Below, piece by piece: positions 1 to 10,078 of a stretch of DNA of 64,000 nt. Every line of letters begins with the position of its first letter. Position 1 is the stretch's first letter. The notes under the pieces are model-generated. The model was not told the origin of the DNA. It worked only from the letters and a program-made list of their open reading frames with translations, and made no database searches. A program made the translations under genes and the position numbers. The stretch spans positions 2,076,001 through 2,140,000 of the forward strand of contig NZ_CP033922.1 of assembly GCF_003815715.1 (NCBI RefSeq). The letters are read 5' to 3'. The DNA is from Chryseobacterium sp. G0162 (GTDB lineage Bacteria; Bacteroidota; Bacteroidia; Flavobacteriales; Weeksellaceae).

Positions 1-1463
1 ATAATGATATTAGGATTTTTCACTGCTTTTTCAAGCCCTGCTTTGATGTAGTTTGCATTTTCTTTTTTAGCGTCTGCTACTACATATATCTTTTGATCTG
101 AATATACTGATTTAACTTCTTCTATAAGTTTATCTGCATACGTCTGATTATTCGTTTCAACGATAATCAAATTGCTATAGTTATATAATTCCGGTGTATT
201 GGCAAATGGAGCCACAACTGGAATTTTTTGATTTTTAGTAAAATCTAATACATCAATTACATTGGACTTAAAGAATGGTCCAATGATAAGATCCGTATTT
301 TCAGGATTGATCTGCGTTAGAGAGTTTTTAAAAGAAGCTTCATTTCCTGAATCTACAATTTTAATATCCAGTTTCTGACCTCCTCTTGCGTTTCTTTCAA
401 TAGCAAGTTTAGCACCTGTTAAGAAATCCAGAGCCATTCCTCTGTACTGTGTTTCATTGGTGCTGTAACCGAAAGGAAGCATCAATACCACACTTAGCGC
501 ATCACCATTTTTCTTAACGTAAACCGGATCCTGTTTTTTGATTTTTAAAACCATTCCTGATTTCAACCCTTTGGAAAGGTCTGGGTTAAGAGCAATTAAT
601 TCATCGATACTTACTCCGAACTTATTCACAATAGAGAATACGGTATCTCCCTGCTGAACGGTATAAGTCACATAGTCATCACCAACCACTACGTTGTTGG
701 AAACAGGTGTAGATTTTTCATTCCCTGAATCCATTTTTTCTTTTGAATTGGTTGTTTCAACTCCAGAATCAGTATTGATTTTTTTTATTTTAATGGTTTC
801 ACCAGGCTTCAGTCCTTTTTCTTCCAATCCTGGATTTAAGGTGTAAAGATCCTGTTGGCTAATCCCAAACTGTTTTGTAATTCTGTAATAATTATCTTTA
901 GCCTGAATCACATAGCTTTCTCCTTCTGCAGCAGAGGTAGTGGGTGTAACCGTAACTGTTTTTTCAACAGGAGTTTCTACAGGTTTTGTTGTTGCAGTTG
1001 CAGTTGCAGTCGCTGTAGGCTGGTCTCCACCATATTTTTTGATGCTGGTAAGAGGTAATGTGATTTCATCTCCGATCTTCATATGAGAATCCAATTCAGG
1101 ATTCAGTTTTCTCAGATCAGTTTCAGAGATTCTGTATTGCTTTGTAATCCCATAGATTGTCTGCTTAGGCTGCAAAATAATTTTACCTACCGCAGTTCCC
1201 GCAATTGTGCCTACTTTTTCAGGTGTAGCAGTTTTAGAAGCAACCGGAGTTACTGCCTTTTCTGTTTTTACGGCTAAAACATCTCCAATAGCTAGCTTGC
1301 CATCTTTGTGTTTAGGGTTTAGTTTCAGCAATTCATCTACAGTCATTCCATACTTCTTTGCAATGTTGTAAGGGTTATCACCTTGTACAACGGTATGCGA
1401 CTTCTGGGCTGAAACTCCCAAAACCATACATAAACTGGATAGAATAAAAAACCTCTTTATCAT
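1..1463 (-). CDS. LysM-repeat protein fused to a periplasmic-binding-like domain (C-terminus cut by window)
   Basis: The reading frame is open from the ATG at 1463 to the window edge, so the C-terminus is missing. The first residues (MIKRFFILSSLCMVLGVSAQ) look like a signal peptide. Four LysM-type units follow, each with a GD or KD turn and a conserved LNP motif (for example VDELLKLNP and ISETDLRKLNP), separated by Thr/Pro/Val/Lys-rich linkers. The last part, starting near SVVLMLPFG, resembles a type I periplasmic-binding fold (DLIIGPFFKSNV, IPVVAPFANTPE). LysM units bind peptidoglycan, so an envelope location is likely. The role of the receptor-like domain is unknown; in Bacteroidetes such proteins are often labelled amino-acid ABC substrate-binding proteins without proof. 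It has its own promoter inside the 3' end of bshC. Confidence 0.85.
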   Translation of the reverse strand, partial: MIKRFFILSSLCMVLGVSAQKSHTVVQGDNPYNIAKKYGMTVDELLKLNPKHKDGKLAIGDVLAVKTEKAVTPVASKTATPEKVGTIAGTAVGKIILQPKQTIYGITKQYRISETDLRKLNPELDSHMKIGDEITLPLTSIKKYGGDQPTATATATATTKPVETPVEKTVTVTPTTSAAEGESYVIQAKDNYYRITKQFGISQQDLYTLNPGLEEKGLKPGETIKIKKINTDSGVETTNSKEKMDSGNEKSTPVSNNVVVGDDYVTYTVQQGDTVFSIVNKFGVSIDELIALNPDLSKGLKSGMVLKIKKQDPVYVKKNGDALSVVLMLPFGYSTNETQYRGMALDFLTGAKLAIERNARGGQKLDIKIVDSGNEASFKNSLTQINPENTDLIIGPFFKSNVIDVLDFTKNQKIPVVAPFANTPELYNYSNLIIVETNNQTYADKLIEEVKSVYSDQKIYVVADAKKENANYIKAGLEKAVKNPNII

Positions 1464-1482
1464 ATTCGATAATTATAATTTA

Positions 1483-1512
1483 CAAAAATACTTCTTTAAA
1501 ATTAAATGGCAA
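1483..1512 (-). promoter_or_regulatory. Bacteroidetes-type promoter for the LysM protein gene
   Basis: On the minus strand there is TTG (1512-1510), a 19-base spacer, then TATTTTTG (1490-1483). This matches the Bacteroidetes consensus TTG-N19-TAnnTTTG exactly. Transcription would start near 1476, about 13 bases before the ATG at 1463. The -33 element lies within the last codons of bshC. Confidence 0.7.
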
Positions 1513-3088
1513 CAATTATTAATTTGGAATCTTGAACCACCATCTCTTCCAAACAATTTTCAAGCCATGGATAACCTTCATCTGAAAAGAATACACTAAA
1601 GTTGAAAACTCTTTCCTGCCATGTTTTGGAAGGATGTACATCTAAAAACAGCTTTTCAAGTCTTTCCAATAATTCATTTTGTTTTATTTTTTCTGCATGA
1701 AGAAGACGTTTTTTCATTCTTTTAAATGATTTCAGCTGTCTTACTTCTTCTGCTTTCACCATATTTCCAAAAGATTTCTCAGTAGTTTCAACTGCTGCTT
1801 TTAACGCAACAAAATTGTTAACCAGCATTTCTTCTTTTGTATTCAGTAATTCTAAAATAGGATTATTATTTAAAATCTTTTGATTGGTAATCACTGTAAA
1901 ATTTTGGAAAAAATCTTCTATTTTAAGATCCAATTTTTCAATTTTCCCCAATATTTTCTCTTTCAGGAAAAGCATGGAGTTTCTTGGAATCAGAATTGGG
2001 AATGGGATATCTAATTTTGAAAAATAATCTTTCAGCTCCAGCCAATACATAATTTCAGCATTCCCCCCGATATAAGCAAGATTTGGCAATACTTTTTCCT
2101 GATATACCGGACGCATTAAAGCATTTGGACTGAACTTTTCGGGGTGATTTTCAAGCTCAGCAATAATTTCGTCTTCCGTAAACTGAATATGTTTATCTAC
2201 AACAATATATTTCTGTCCATTAAAATCTATTCTGTCTCTCGTTTCAGAAAGATAGAAAAGGTTAATTTCACGAGGATTCACCTGAACCTTGCCATATTTA
2301 TCAGTCAGAAAATCGACTTTATCTTTTGAAGTTTTATGTAAGCTGAAATGTAGCAATTCATCTTTAAAGACCTCTTTAATCTGCTCTTTAAGTTCCTTTG
2401 AATCTCCATCCAATATCAACAATCCAAATTTTGAAAAAAGACGGTTTACCAAGATCTGAATCGCTTGCGTCAAAGTATTTCCAACCTTATAGGCTTCTTT
2501 CAACATCAAGATCAGTTCTGTACCAAAAACTGAATCTTTGAATTCTTTTTCAAATTCAGAGATAAAGTAAGTATCATTAATTTTGATTCTGCCTACAGGA
2601 CCACCGGATTTCTCATTAATTTCATAATAATTATTCTCCGTTTTAAAATGGTTGATCTCAGCAAAATCATGATCTTCAGAAGCCATCCAATATACTGGAA
2701 CAAAATTAAAATCTGGAAAATGTTCTTTAAGATAGGCACAGGTTTTAATGGTCTGTAAAATTTTATAGACAAAGAAAACCGGTCCTGAAAACAAATTCAA
2801 CTGATGTCCTGTTGTAATGGTAAAAGTGTTTGGCAGTTTTAGATGTTCAAGGTTTTCTTTCTGCTTTGAAGAAAGGGTAAGATCTGACAACTGCTTTTCA
2901 AATACATCATATAATATATTCCTCTGTTCTGAAGAAAAAGAATCTTTTTTCAAGTGAATCTGCTCGCTGAAATGCTCTACAGAAAATGTTTTATTTTCAA
3001 AACCTTCAATATCATGATTCAAAAAATCTTTTACCAATTGAGGTATGCTTTCTATATCATTAAATGATATTTTATTAATTGTTTTCAA
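1502..3088 (-). CDS. bshC: Bacillithiol biosynthesis cysteine-adding enzyme BshC
   Basis: The 528-residue protein has the BshC hallmark TTGHQLNLFSGP (about residues 92-103), followed by PVYWMASEDHDFAEIN and, further on, YIGGNAEIMYWLEL. BshC is thought to join cysteine to glucosaminyl-malate, the last step of bacillithiol synthesis in the cytoplasm. Length is normal for the family. It follows the putative porin gene with only 12 bases between them, so the two probably share a transcript. No bshA or bshB is present in this window. Confidence 0.93.
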   Translation of the reverse strand: MKTINKISFNDIESIPQLVKDFLNHDIEGFENKTFSVEHFSEQIHLKKDSFSSEQRNILYDVFEKQLSDLTLSSKQKENLEHLKLPNTFTITTGHQLNLFSGPVFFVYKILQTIKTCAYLKEHFPDFNFVPVYWMASEDHDFAEINHFKTENNYYEINEKSGGPVGRIKINDTYFISEFEKEFKDSVFGTELILMLKEAYKVGNTLTQAIQILVNRLFSKFGLLILDGDSKELKEQIKEVFKDELLHFSLHKTSKDKVDFLTDKYGKVQVNPREINLFYLSETRDRIDFNGQKYIVVDKHIQFTEDEIIAELENHPEKFSPNALMRPVYQEKVLPNLAYIGGNAEIMYWLELKDYFSKLDIPFPILIPRNSMLFLKEKILGKIEKLDLKIEDFFQNFTVITNQKILNNNPILELLNTKEEMLVNNFVALKAAVETTEKSFGNMVKAEEVRQLKSFKRMKKRLLHAEKIKQNELLERLEKLFLDVHPSKTWQERVFNFSVFFSDEGYPWLENCLEEMVVQDSKLIIVAI

Positions 3089-3100
3089 CCTGTATCGTTT

Positions 3101-5038
3101 TTAGTTGAACAAATACCATACGATTCCGATATTCAGTCTGAAATCATACACCGGATAATGTGGAAATGCGTAAGCTTTGTTATTAGAAATAAAGGTACCC
3201 ACCTGTTGTCCCTCTATGAAGAAGAACATTTTTTTCACCTTCATATTAATATATAGATCGGCAATAGGTTGTCCACCAATAGCGAATGAATCGTTGCCTG
3301 GAAGAACATATTCATTAAGAACCGGGAAATATTCTCTGGAATTAAATTTAGAGAAATAATATACTTTAAGTCCTGCCTGAATTTCTGCTGCCTTTTTAAA
3401 TGCTTGTGTCTGATAGAAGAAGTTTGCTCTCCCTACAAAACTTGGCATTGGAAGCAAGTTCTTATTCGTTAGCGCATTTTGGAAATGCAGTCTTGTATTT
3501 AAATGGAATTTACCATAGCTGAATGTAGCATCCCCCCCAATTTGAGAAATATTCAATGAGTTCTCACTCTGCTTAGGAGCTCCATTGTTATCAAAGTAGG
3601 TATAATTATCAATTCTAAAGTAGTTGGCAAAAAGTTCTGTTTTAAACCATTTCAGATTAATACTTCCTCCAAGCTCCATTATAGATTGATTCTTCGCATT
3701 TTCAAGATAATAATTGAAGTTATTATAAACTGAAGTATTCAATAAATAGTTGAATGATGGATAAGCACTCTGGAAGTTCACTTTTGCATTCACAAAATAA
3801 TCTTTTATAGGCTCAAACTTCAGATTGTTTGTTGTTCTCAGATAGCTTTTAAACTGACTTCCGTTTGAAAACTCAAGGAATGAATTAAGCTGAACTTTAT
3901 CCCAAAGTTTTACCTGTAGGTTTCCTACAGCTCCAATTCTGTTTTCTTTAAGCTCACCCGGAAAAGGTACTCCATCAAGAGAGACAACATCTCTTATTCC
4001 AAATTTAATCATCTGATATCGAACCCCAGCATCTAACTTGAACTTTTCATTATTAAAAACCAGGCTCAAAGTATTACTCAGATTACTGGAATATTTTTTT
4101 GTTGTCAAAGGAAATCCATTAACTAAATCAGCAGCAGTTTCATACCAATAGCTTTCCAAGGCTCCCTGATTATAATAATATTTATTTCCCTGATGAAAAA
4201 TCGTATGCCTGATGCTGAATGGAAATTTTTCAGCATTGAACGGAGTAAACTGATGGCTTAGATAATATCTTCTGTAGGCAAACTGCGAACTCGTTGACGC
4301 CAGATTAACCTGAGCATTCTGTCTGTTCTTATAATTGCTGTCTCCACTTTGAAACAAGTTATCTTCGGTAATTCCCCCACTTTCCTGGTTGTTAACATTC
4401 TGATGAAGGTAGTGCGCAAATAATTCATAGTTTCCACTTTTTGAAACATAATGTCCGGAGAAAATGGTATTGTTATTAGCCGCCAATGAATTTCTGTAAA
4501 GTCCCTGTGAACGAAGCCCCATATATTCAATGGAAAAATTGAATCTTTTTCCAATATTTTGGGTATAGGTAGAATTTAGTGCGGCTCCATTTCTCATTGC
4601 ATTATGATAGATAAATGTTGCAGTAGGTGTTTTCACATCGTAATACTTCACATCATTTGCACCTAAAATCATATACGATTTATTGGAAGGCAATAAAGAT
4701 AAATTCTGTTCTGCGTTCACCTCAAAGACTAAGGGATTAAATCCTGATCCGATATTCGCAGGCTGTATTCTTCCAAAGTTATCGTTATTGTTATATTGTG
4801 AGAAAATATACGTTTTATTAAACGTCATAACCGTATCAAAAACTTTCTTTTCCGAAAACTGAGTCTGGTATTGATAATCGTTGATCGTTGGTTTAAAAAT
4901 TTTTAAGGAATCTTTCTTCCCGGAGTCTATGACCAGAGTATCTTCCGGCTGTTTAGGCTTTTTGGCATCTTCTGTTTTAACAACCTGTGCACTGGCAGCG
5001 AAGCCGAAGAAAGTGATTATGAAAAGGATATACTTCAT
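3101..5038 (-). CDS. Putative outer-membrane beta-barrel porin
   Basis: The 645-residue protein starts with a clear signal peptide (MKYILFIITFFGFAASAQ). The rest alternates polar and aromatic residues as in outer-membrane beta strands, and ends in an aromatic strand (LNIGIVWYLFN). This fits the Bacteroidetes putative porin family (Porin_10-like). Its substrate cannot be read from the sequence. It lies directly upstream of bshC and has a -7 element just upstream, after the SusD terminator. Confidence 0.75.
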   Translation of the reverse strand: MKYILFIITFFGFAASAQVVKTEDAKKPKQPEDTLVIDSGKKDSLKIFKPTINDYQYQTQFSEKKVFDTVMTFNKTYIFSQYNNNDNFGRIQPANIGSGFNPLVFEVNAEQNLSLLPSNKSYMILGANDVKYYDVKTPTATFIYHNAMRNGAALNSTYTQNIGKRFNFSIEYMGLRSQGLYRNSLAANNNTIFSGHYVSKSGNYELFAHYLHQNVNNQESGGITEDNLFQSGDSNYKNRQNAQVNLASTSSQFAYRRYYLSHQFTPFNAEKFPFSIRHTIFHQGNKYYYNQGALESYWYETAADLVNGFPLTTKKYSSNLSNTLSLVFNNEKFKLDAGVRYQMIKFGIRDVVSLDGVPFPGELKENRIGAVGNLQVKLWDKVQLNSFLEFSNGSQFKSYLRTTNNLKFEPIKDYFVNAKVNFQSAYPSFNYLLNTSVYNNFNYYLENAKNQSIMELGGSINLKWFKTELFANYFRIDNYTYFDNNGAPKQSENSLNISQIGGDATFSYGKFHLNTRLHFQNALTNKNLLPMPSFVGRANFFYQTQAFKKAAEIQAGLKVYYFSKFNSREYFPVLNEYVLPGNDSFAIGGQPIADLYINMKVKKMFFFIEGQQVGTFISNNKAYAFPHYPVYDFRLNIGIVWYLFN

Positions 5039-5055
5039 TATTCATTATTGTACAG

Positions 5056-5063
5056 CAAAAATA
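5056..5063 (-). promoter_or_regulatory. -7 promoter element for the porin-bshC unit
   Basis: The minus strand reads TATTTTTG here, a perfect TAnnTTTG element, 18 bases before the ATG at 5038 and just after the susD terminator hairpin. No TTG lies at the expected -33 distance, so this is a partial promoter match. Confidence 0.45.
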
Positions 5064-5082
5064 AGAAATAATAGTAAATAAA

Positions 5083-5105
5083 AACCCCTGCGTAGAGCAG
5101 GGGTT
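5083..5105 (-). terminator. Rho-independent terminator after the susC-susD operon
   Basis: A perfect 9-bp stem (AACCCCTGC paired with GCAGGGGTT, loop GTAGA) lies 24 bases beyond the susD stop. On the minus strand it is followed by a T-run, as expected of an intrinsic terminator. Confidence 0.85.
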
Positions 5106-5128
5106 GTATATAATATGATCATTATAGA

Positions 5129-6592
5129 TTAATAACCAGGATACTGTTGAACATTTGGGTTAGCATTCTGTTCTTGTAATGGAACAGGGAAAGCCTGAAA
5201 TTCTTTCATACCTGGACTTAAAGTAACCGTAGTTTGTGGATTAGTAAACCCTCTACCATTTCTTTTCAAGTCATTATATCTAAATCCTTCCAAGAAGAAT
5301 TCCATATTCTTTTGTTTCAAGATCTCATCTAGAAGAGCAGTTCCTGTTCCTGCAAATGCATAACTAGGATCTCTATAAGTATTCACCCAAGTAACTAGTT
5401 TAGTTAAAGCAGAAGCCGGATTAGTATAATATAAAGCTTCCAATTGGTTAAATACAGCTTCTGTTTTTCTCATGATGATGATATCCTGATCTGGTGTAGT
5501 GTATTTTTTCACATCTACAGGCTTAGGATTATCTGGGAAAGTTGTAATACTTGGAGCTCCAATACCTGTTAAACTATACCAAGCATTCTTTCTAACATCC
5601 GTATTACTATACTGATTATAAAATGCTCTTGTTGCAAAATTTTGTCTGTATCTTCCTCCTGAATACCAAGTTGCTGTGATACCATCATTTGCGCCTGGTT
5701 GGTCATTAGGAGTATATTGAAGTTCAAAGATTGTTTCTGGCTGCCCTTCAGCAGTAAAGAAGCTACCTACTCCACTTAAAGGTAAAAGACTATAGTTCGC
5801 ATTATCCAATACTTTCTGACTATATACATTTGCATTAGCATAATCTTTAATAGAAAGATAATATCTAGAATACATCATATCTAACGCTGCCTTCCCTAAA
5901 AGATTAGTTCTCCCACTAGTACTTTCATTTATATCATTAATATTCTGAGATGCATTTAAATCTGATTTAATCTGATCATATACTGCCTGCACAGAAGATC
6001 TTGATAACTTTTGAGAAGGATCATATTTTAATGCAATAGGAACCCCTAAGTTTTGGTTTGCTCCTCCTATATTATCAGCAAAGAAAGTAACCAAAGTATG
6101 GTAGCACATTGCTCTCACTAAGTGAGCCTGAGCAAATAAATTTGCTGGTGTTTGCGCCGGCGTTGTTATGTCATCAGAGATTGTTCCTTCTTTACTAATG
6201 ATATAGTTGGCATTGGCAATAATCTTATATAGAGAATTCCACAATGTCTGAATATCCCCACTTTGTCTCACAAAGAAAGTTAGTGTAGGCTGTCTAGTAG
6301 CAGAAAATCTATTAGAATTACGTAAACTTACAAAACCGTTATCCGCTAACAATTCATTCAAAGTAGGAATCAATGCGCCATAAGAGTTCTGAGAACCATT
6401 ACTATTGGTCTGCATTAAATTATACAACCCATTAACCGCAATCTGTAAAGTCTTTTCATTGTTAATAGCTGTTTCTGTCGGTGGATTTACCGGTGACTCT
6501 TGTTTCAAAAAGCCTTCTTCCCCACAAGATGTCACTAAAAAACCTAAACTGACAATAGCTAATGTATTTATTTTTGTCTTTATATTTTTCAT
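5129..6592 (-). CDS. RagB/SusD-family outer-membrane lipoprotein
   Basis: The 487-residue protein starts with a lipoprotein signal ending in LVTSC, which places the lipidated cysteine at residue 23. Family features include the TPR-like helical stretch with AHLVRAMCYHTLVTFFADN and the C-terminal KNMEFFLEGFRYNDLKRNG, typical of SusD proteins. SusD lipoproteins cap the SusC TonB-dependent channel and capture glycans or peptides at the cell surface. The gene follows susC by 22 bases in the same operon. No glycoside hydrolase or regulator lies beside the pair, so the substrate is unknown. Confidence 0.93.
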   Translation of the reverse strand: MKNIKTKINTLAIVSLGFLVTSCGEEGFLKQESPVNPPTETAINNEKTLQIAVNGLYNLMQTNSNGSQNSYGALIPTLNELLADNGFVSLRNSNRFSATRQPTLTFFVRQSGDIQTLWNSLYKIIANANYIISKEGTISDDITTPAQTPANLFAQAHLVRAMCYHTLVTFFADNIGGANQNLGVPIALKYDPSQKLSRSSVQAVYDQIKSDLNASQNINDINESTSGRTNLLGKAALDMMYSRYYLSIKDYANANVYSQKVLDNANYSLLPLSGVGSFFTAEGQPETIFELQYTPNDQPGANDGITATWYSGGRYRQNFATRAFYNQYSNTDVRKNAWYSLTGIGAPSITTFPDNPKPVDVKKYTTPDQDIIIMRKTEAVFNQLEALYYTNPASALTKLVTWVNTYRDPSYAFAGTGTALLDEILKQKNMEFFLEGFRYNDLKRNGRGFTNPQTTVTLSPGMKEFQAFPVPLQEQNANPNVQQYPGY

Positions 6593-6614
6593 AATGTTTA
6601 ACTATTTAATAAAA

Positions 6615-9482
6615 TTAAAAATCGATTGAAACCCCCATAATGTACTGTCTCATGTTAGGCTGTGTCTGGTCATAAATACCCATGTTCTCTGAAGTATAAG
6701 TCCATGCATTCGAGTTCGCTTCTGGATCGAAATATAATCTTTTATCAAATGCATAAGTCCAAAGATTCACCCCTCTTACATATACATAAATACCATTAAC
6801 ACCATCAATATTTAAAACGTTCTTAGTAAATTTATATCCTAGTTCAACTTGTCTTAAACGAATGTGATCTCCATCATATAGGAATCTGTCTGAAGCAGCT
6901 GTTGAATTTCTGTTACCTCCAAATACATATTTTGGTCTGGTAGCATTAGGATTATCTGGCGTCCAAGAATTATATAATGCATCACTGAATGCATTTACGT
7001 TAGCATATTGACCATCTCCATCATAGATAAACGCCCATCGGTCATATACAGAATATCCTCCTAAGAAATTAAATTGGAAACTTAATTTAAAGTTTTTATA
7101 CTCCATATCAGTTTGCCAGTTTAACATATGTTTAGGTAATGCACTTCTTCCTGTAAACACTTGTTTAGCAATAGAAGAGCTATTTGTTGTAGCTGTACGT
7201 GTTTCATCCGTATACCATAATGGATCTCCATTTTTAGGATCAACACCAGCCCATAAACGTAAATAATATTCAGTAGGATTGTGATCAACTGCCCAAGCCT
7301 TGCTTCCGTTTCTTACAATTGTAGTAGCTCCTCCTGCCCCTAAAGACTTGATTACGTTTTCATTGTAAGTATAAAGAAACTTAGTATCAAAGCTAAAGTT
7401 TTCTGTATTTCTTCTAAATCCTAATGTTGTTTCAATTCCTTGAGAAACCGTACTACCAAGATTTCTTGTTATACCTGTAAATCCAGATCCACTAGTAGGA
7501 ATTGGAAAACTCAACAATTGATCTTTGTTGCTGTTCTTAAAGAAATCAACAGTACCATACAGGTTATTATTTCCTTTTGTACTAAAATCTACTCCTAAGT
7601 TAACTTTTTCAGATACCTCCCATTTTAATCTCTCTCCAGGATATGCTCCTGTTTGGAAAATATAACCTGCATTTGACGCAAGATAATCACCTGAATAGGC
7701 ATATAGTGCAGCTTTCTGATATGCAGTTAAAGATGGGTTACCATTTTGCCCGATTGAACCTCTCACTACTAAATTTCTGAATACATTATTCAAGATATTT
7801 AAATTAGTAAGATTCACACTAGCACCTACACCATAAAAGTTCCCCCAATAATCACTAAATATAGAGTTCCCTTCTCTTCTAAATGATCCTGATAATGTTA
7901 CAAATTTGTCATAAGTATACGCAAATCTACCCATGTAACCTACATCTGTGATCCTTGTAAAGTTAGAAGAAGGAGTTGATGAAGGGTTTGCAGCTACAGC
8001 AGCATAAGGAATTCTAGTTCCTGCTGGGAATCCTTGAGCATCCCAATTACTATTATTATTTTCGGTTACATAACTTTCTATACCAATAGACGCTGAAACA
8101 TCATGTTTTTCTCCGAATTTTTTATTGAAGTGTAAGAATGAATACCAATCCCATGTAAACAGATTTTTGTTATACCCATACAAATAACCATTCCCTTTTA
8201 CATCTCCATCAAAATTACCATCCCCAAAATCAGGATTATAGTAAATCATTTCTCTAGACTGAGTATTATCAATCGCAAAGTTGGTAGAGAACGTTAAATA
8301 TGGTAAGATTTTATAATCAGCACCTACACTTGAAATAACCTTATCAAAAGTTCCTTTCTCAATATTTTCATTTTCTATACCGATTGGGTTGAACTCAGGA
8401 TTTAGAAAATATAAGTTTGTATTATATGATCCATCAGCATTATATGGTTTTTGTGTTGGTGACAAAAGCCTTGATGAGAATATTGGGTTAGAATAAGAAG
8501 ATCCATCAGTAGCTCCTGTTTGAATAGATCTGGATAAATTGATATTAAAATGCATTTTTAATTTATCAGAAGCATTCCAATCTCCTTTTAAAGACCCTGA
8601 ATATCTCTGGAAATCTGCATTTCTAGCCAGTCCTTCTTGCTTCAAATATCCTAAGGAAGAAAATATTTTAAAATTTTCAGTTCCTCCGGTATAGCTAAAA
8701 TTATATCTATTATAAGAAGGAGTATTTCTTCTTGCTAATTTATTCCAATCAGTATCAGTAACACCATCCCAGTCAAATTCAGACTTAGCTATATCATAAC
8801 CTTCTTGTAATGAACTTGCATTCCCCGAGTTATATAATCCTAAACCAAATAATTTAGTATTCTCATATGCATTTGTCATTTTAAATTTTTCAAAGGCAAC
8901 ACTACTTCCTCCAATCTCACTGATGAAGTTTATTTGTGACTTACCTTTCTTTCCTGATTTCGTTCTAATAAGGACAACACCAGCCGCTCCTCTAGATCCA
9001 TATAACGCTGTAGAAACACCATCTTTTAAAACCTGAATATCTTCAATATCCGAAGGATTTATTAATGAAAGAGCATTCTGTGATGTTAATGCTCCAGCAA
9101 TATCTCCTGATTGTACAGCAACACCATCAATCACATATAAAGGTTCGTTATTACCAGTTAATGACGTAAGACCTCTAATTAATGTGATTGTACTTGCTCC
9201 CGGTTGTCCAGAACTGGCAGAGGAATATAAACCTGCAACCTTCCCCTGTAAAACATTATCAATAGAAATAGCTGCAGGCTTCTCTAGTTCAGCAGCTTTT
9301 ACAGTTGAAGTAGATCCAATGGACTGCTCTGGCGTAAGTTTTGTACCAAAAGCTCCAGTTAATACTACCTCTTCAATTTTCGTTTCTTTTGTAGCTGTAT
9401 CTCTTTTTGTTGATTGTGCATAAGCAACCTGCCCCAAAAAGAACAATGCTCCAGCACTTAATACACGTAGTTTAACATTCAT
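6615..9482 (-). CDS. SusC/RagA-family TonB-linked outer-membrane transporter
   Basis: The 955-residue protein has a signal peptide (cleavage near VAYAQ), a TonB-box-like EEVVLTG at about 38-44, and a plug domain with LYVIDGVAVQ and DIQVLKDGVSTALYGSRGA. A large beta-barrel follows and ends in an aromatic strand (MRQYIMGVSIDF). The carboxypeptidase-like N-terminal domain of many SusC proteins is absent: the TonB box comes almost directly after the signal peptide. It forms an outer-membrane import channel with the SusD lipoprotein encoded next. A near-consensus promoter lies directly upstream. Confidence 0.95.
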   Translation of the reverse strand: MNVKLRVLSAGALFFLGQVAYAQSTKRDTATKETKIEEVVLTGAFGTKLTPEQSIGSTSTVKAAELEKPAAISIDNVLQGKVAGLYSSASSGQPGASTITLIRGLTSLTGNNEPLYVIDGVAVQSGDIAGALTSQNALSLINPSDIEDIQVLKDGVSTALYGSRGAAGVVLIRTKSGKKGKSQINFISEIGGSSVAFEKFKMTNAYENTKLFGLGLYNSGNASSLQEGYDIAKSEFDWDGVTDTDWNKLARRNTPSYNRYNFSYTGGTENFKIFSSLGYLKQEGLARNADFQRYSGSLKGDWNASDKLKMHFNINLSRSIQTGATDGSSYSNPIFSSRLLSPTQKPYNADGSYNTNLYFLNPEFNPIGIENENIEKGTFDKVISSVGADYKILPYLTFSTNFAIDNTQSREMIYYNPDFGDGNFDGDVKGNGYLYGYNKNLFTWDWYSFLHFNKKFGEKHDVSASIGIESYVTENNNSNWDAQGFPAGTRIPYAAVAANPSSTPSSNFTRITDVGYMGRFAYTYDKFVTLSGSFRREGNSIFSDYWGNFYGVGASVNLTNLNILNNVFRNLVVRGSIGQNGNPSLTAYQKAALYAYSGDYLASNAGYIFQTGAYPGERLKWEVSEKVNLGVDFSTKGNNNLYGTVDFFKNSNKDQLLSFPIPTSGSGFTGITRNLGSTVSQGIETTLGFRRNTENFSFDTKFLYTYNENVIKSLGAGGATTIVRNGSKAWAVDHNPTEYYLRLWAGVDPKNGDPLWYTDETRTATTNSSSIAKQVFTGRSALPKHMLNWQTDMEYKNFKLSFQFNFLGGYSVYDRWAFIYDGDGQYANVNAFSDALYNSWTPDNPNATRPKYVFGGNRNSTAASDRFLYDGDHIRLRQVELGYKFTKNVLNIDGVNGIYVYVRGVNLWTYAFDKRLYFDPEANSNAWTYTSENMGIYDQTQPNMRQYIMGVSIDF

Positions 9483-9510
9483 ATTAACAAATTTTAATAT
9501 ATTTTAGAGG

Positions 9511-9542
9511 CAAATATGTTAATAAATATTAACACTAGCAAA
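9511..9542 (-). promoter_or_regulatory. Promoter of the susC-susD operon
   Basis: The minus strand shows TTTG (9542-9539), a 20-base spacer and CATATTTG (9518-9511), one mismatch from TAnnTTTG. Transcription would start near 9504, about 22 bases before the ATG at 9482. Confidence 0.6.
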
Positions 9543-10029
9543 TTTTATATGCACAGATAGATCAATTTCATTCACAATACATCAGAAACACCCCCCACAA
9601 AACAGAAAGATTCGTAATATTTCCCCACATTTGTTTATGAAAATAAAAAATAACCGTTTTAAAATGGTATTTAACAATTAATAATTCGGTGTAAAAAAAA
9701 TTATTTATAATCAATCTAAATTATAAAAGTGCTAATTTTCAGTTAAATAGGTGTTTAAAAGTAAAAAAAATCAATCAGTTTTGACAGGATATAAAGTTTT
9801 ATACATTTCTTTACAATCCCATCGCTTACCCATATTCTACCTAAAAAGATCTAGCAGACAACCCATTGCACATCTAATCCTTTGGTCATTAATAAAAAAA
9901 ATAATTTTAACATTCAATACATTAGTTTTCAATTCAAACCTAAACTAAAATAAACATTTGAAAAAATTACACTGAAAGGAAATCGGTAAGTTTAGAAAAA
10001 AGAGGTTTAAACAAAGTGAATGCAAACAA
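9543..10029. other. AT-rich gene-free stretch between susC and infB
   Basis: No supportable gene was found. The only longer open frame here (9751-9948) has no recognisable protein character. The stretch holds poly-A and poly-T runs only. It separates two transcripts on the same strand, with the susC promoter at one end and the infB terminator at the other. Confidence 0.5.
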
Positions 10030-10060
10030 AAATAAGCCGTCTCAATGAGACGGCTTATTT
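10030..10060 (-). terminator. Terminator of the rimP-nusA-infB operon
   Basis: A perfect inverted repeat (AAGCCGTCTCA and TGAGACGGCTT, each flanked by AT-rich arms) lies just after the infB stop codon. The long GC-containing stem with an A/T tail on both sides is typical of an intrinsic terminator. Confidence 0.85.
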
Positions 10061-10078
10061 TATATATGTATCTGAATA

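Noticed and set aside
855..1277. Plus-strand open frames over the LysM gene
   Set aside because: They are antisense to a well-supported gene, Cys/Phe/Ser-rich and without family features.
9751..9948. 65-codon open frame in the susC-infB gap
   Set aside because: No recognisable domain, no start context and no promoter; the stretch is simply AT-rich.
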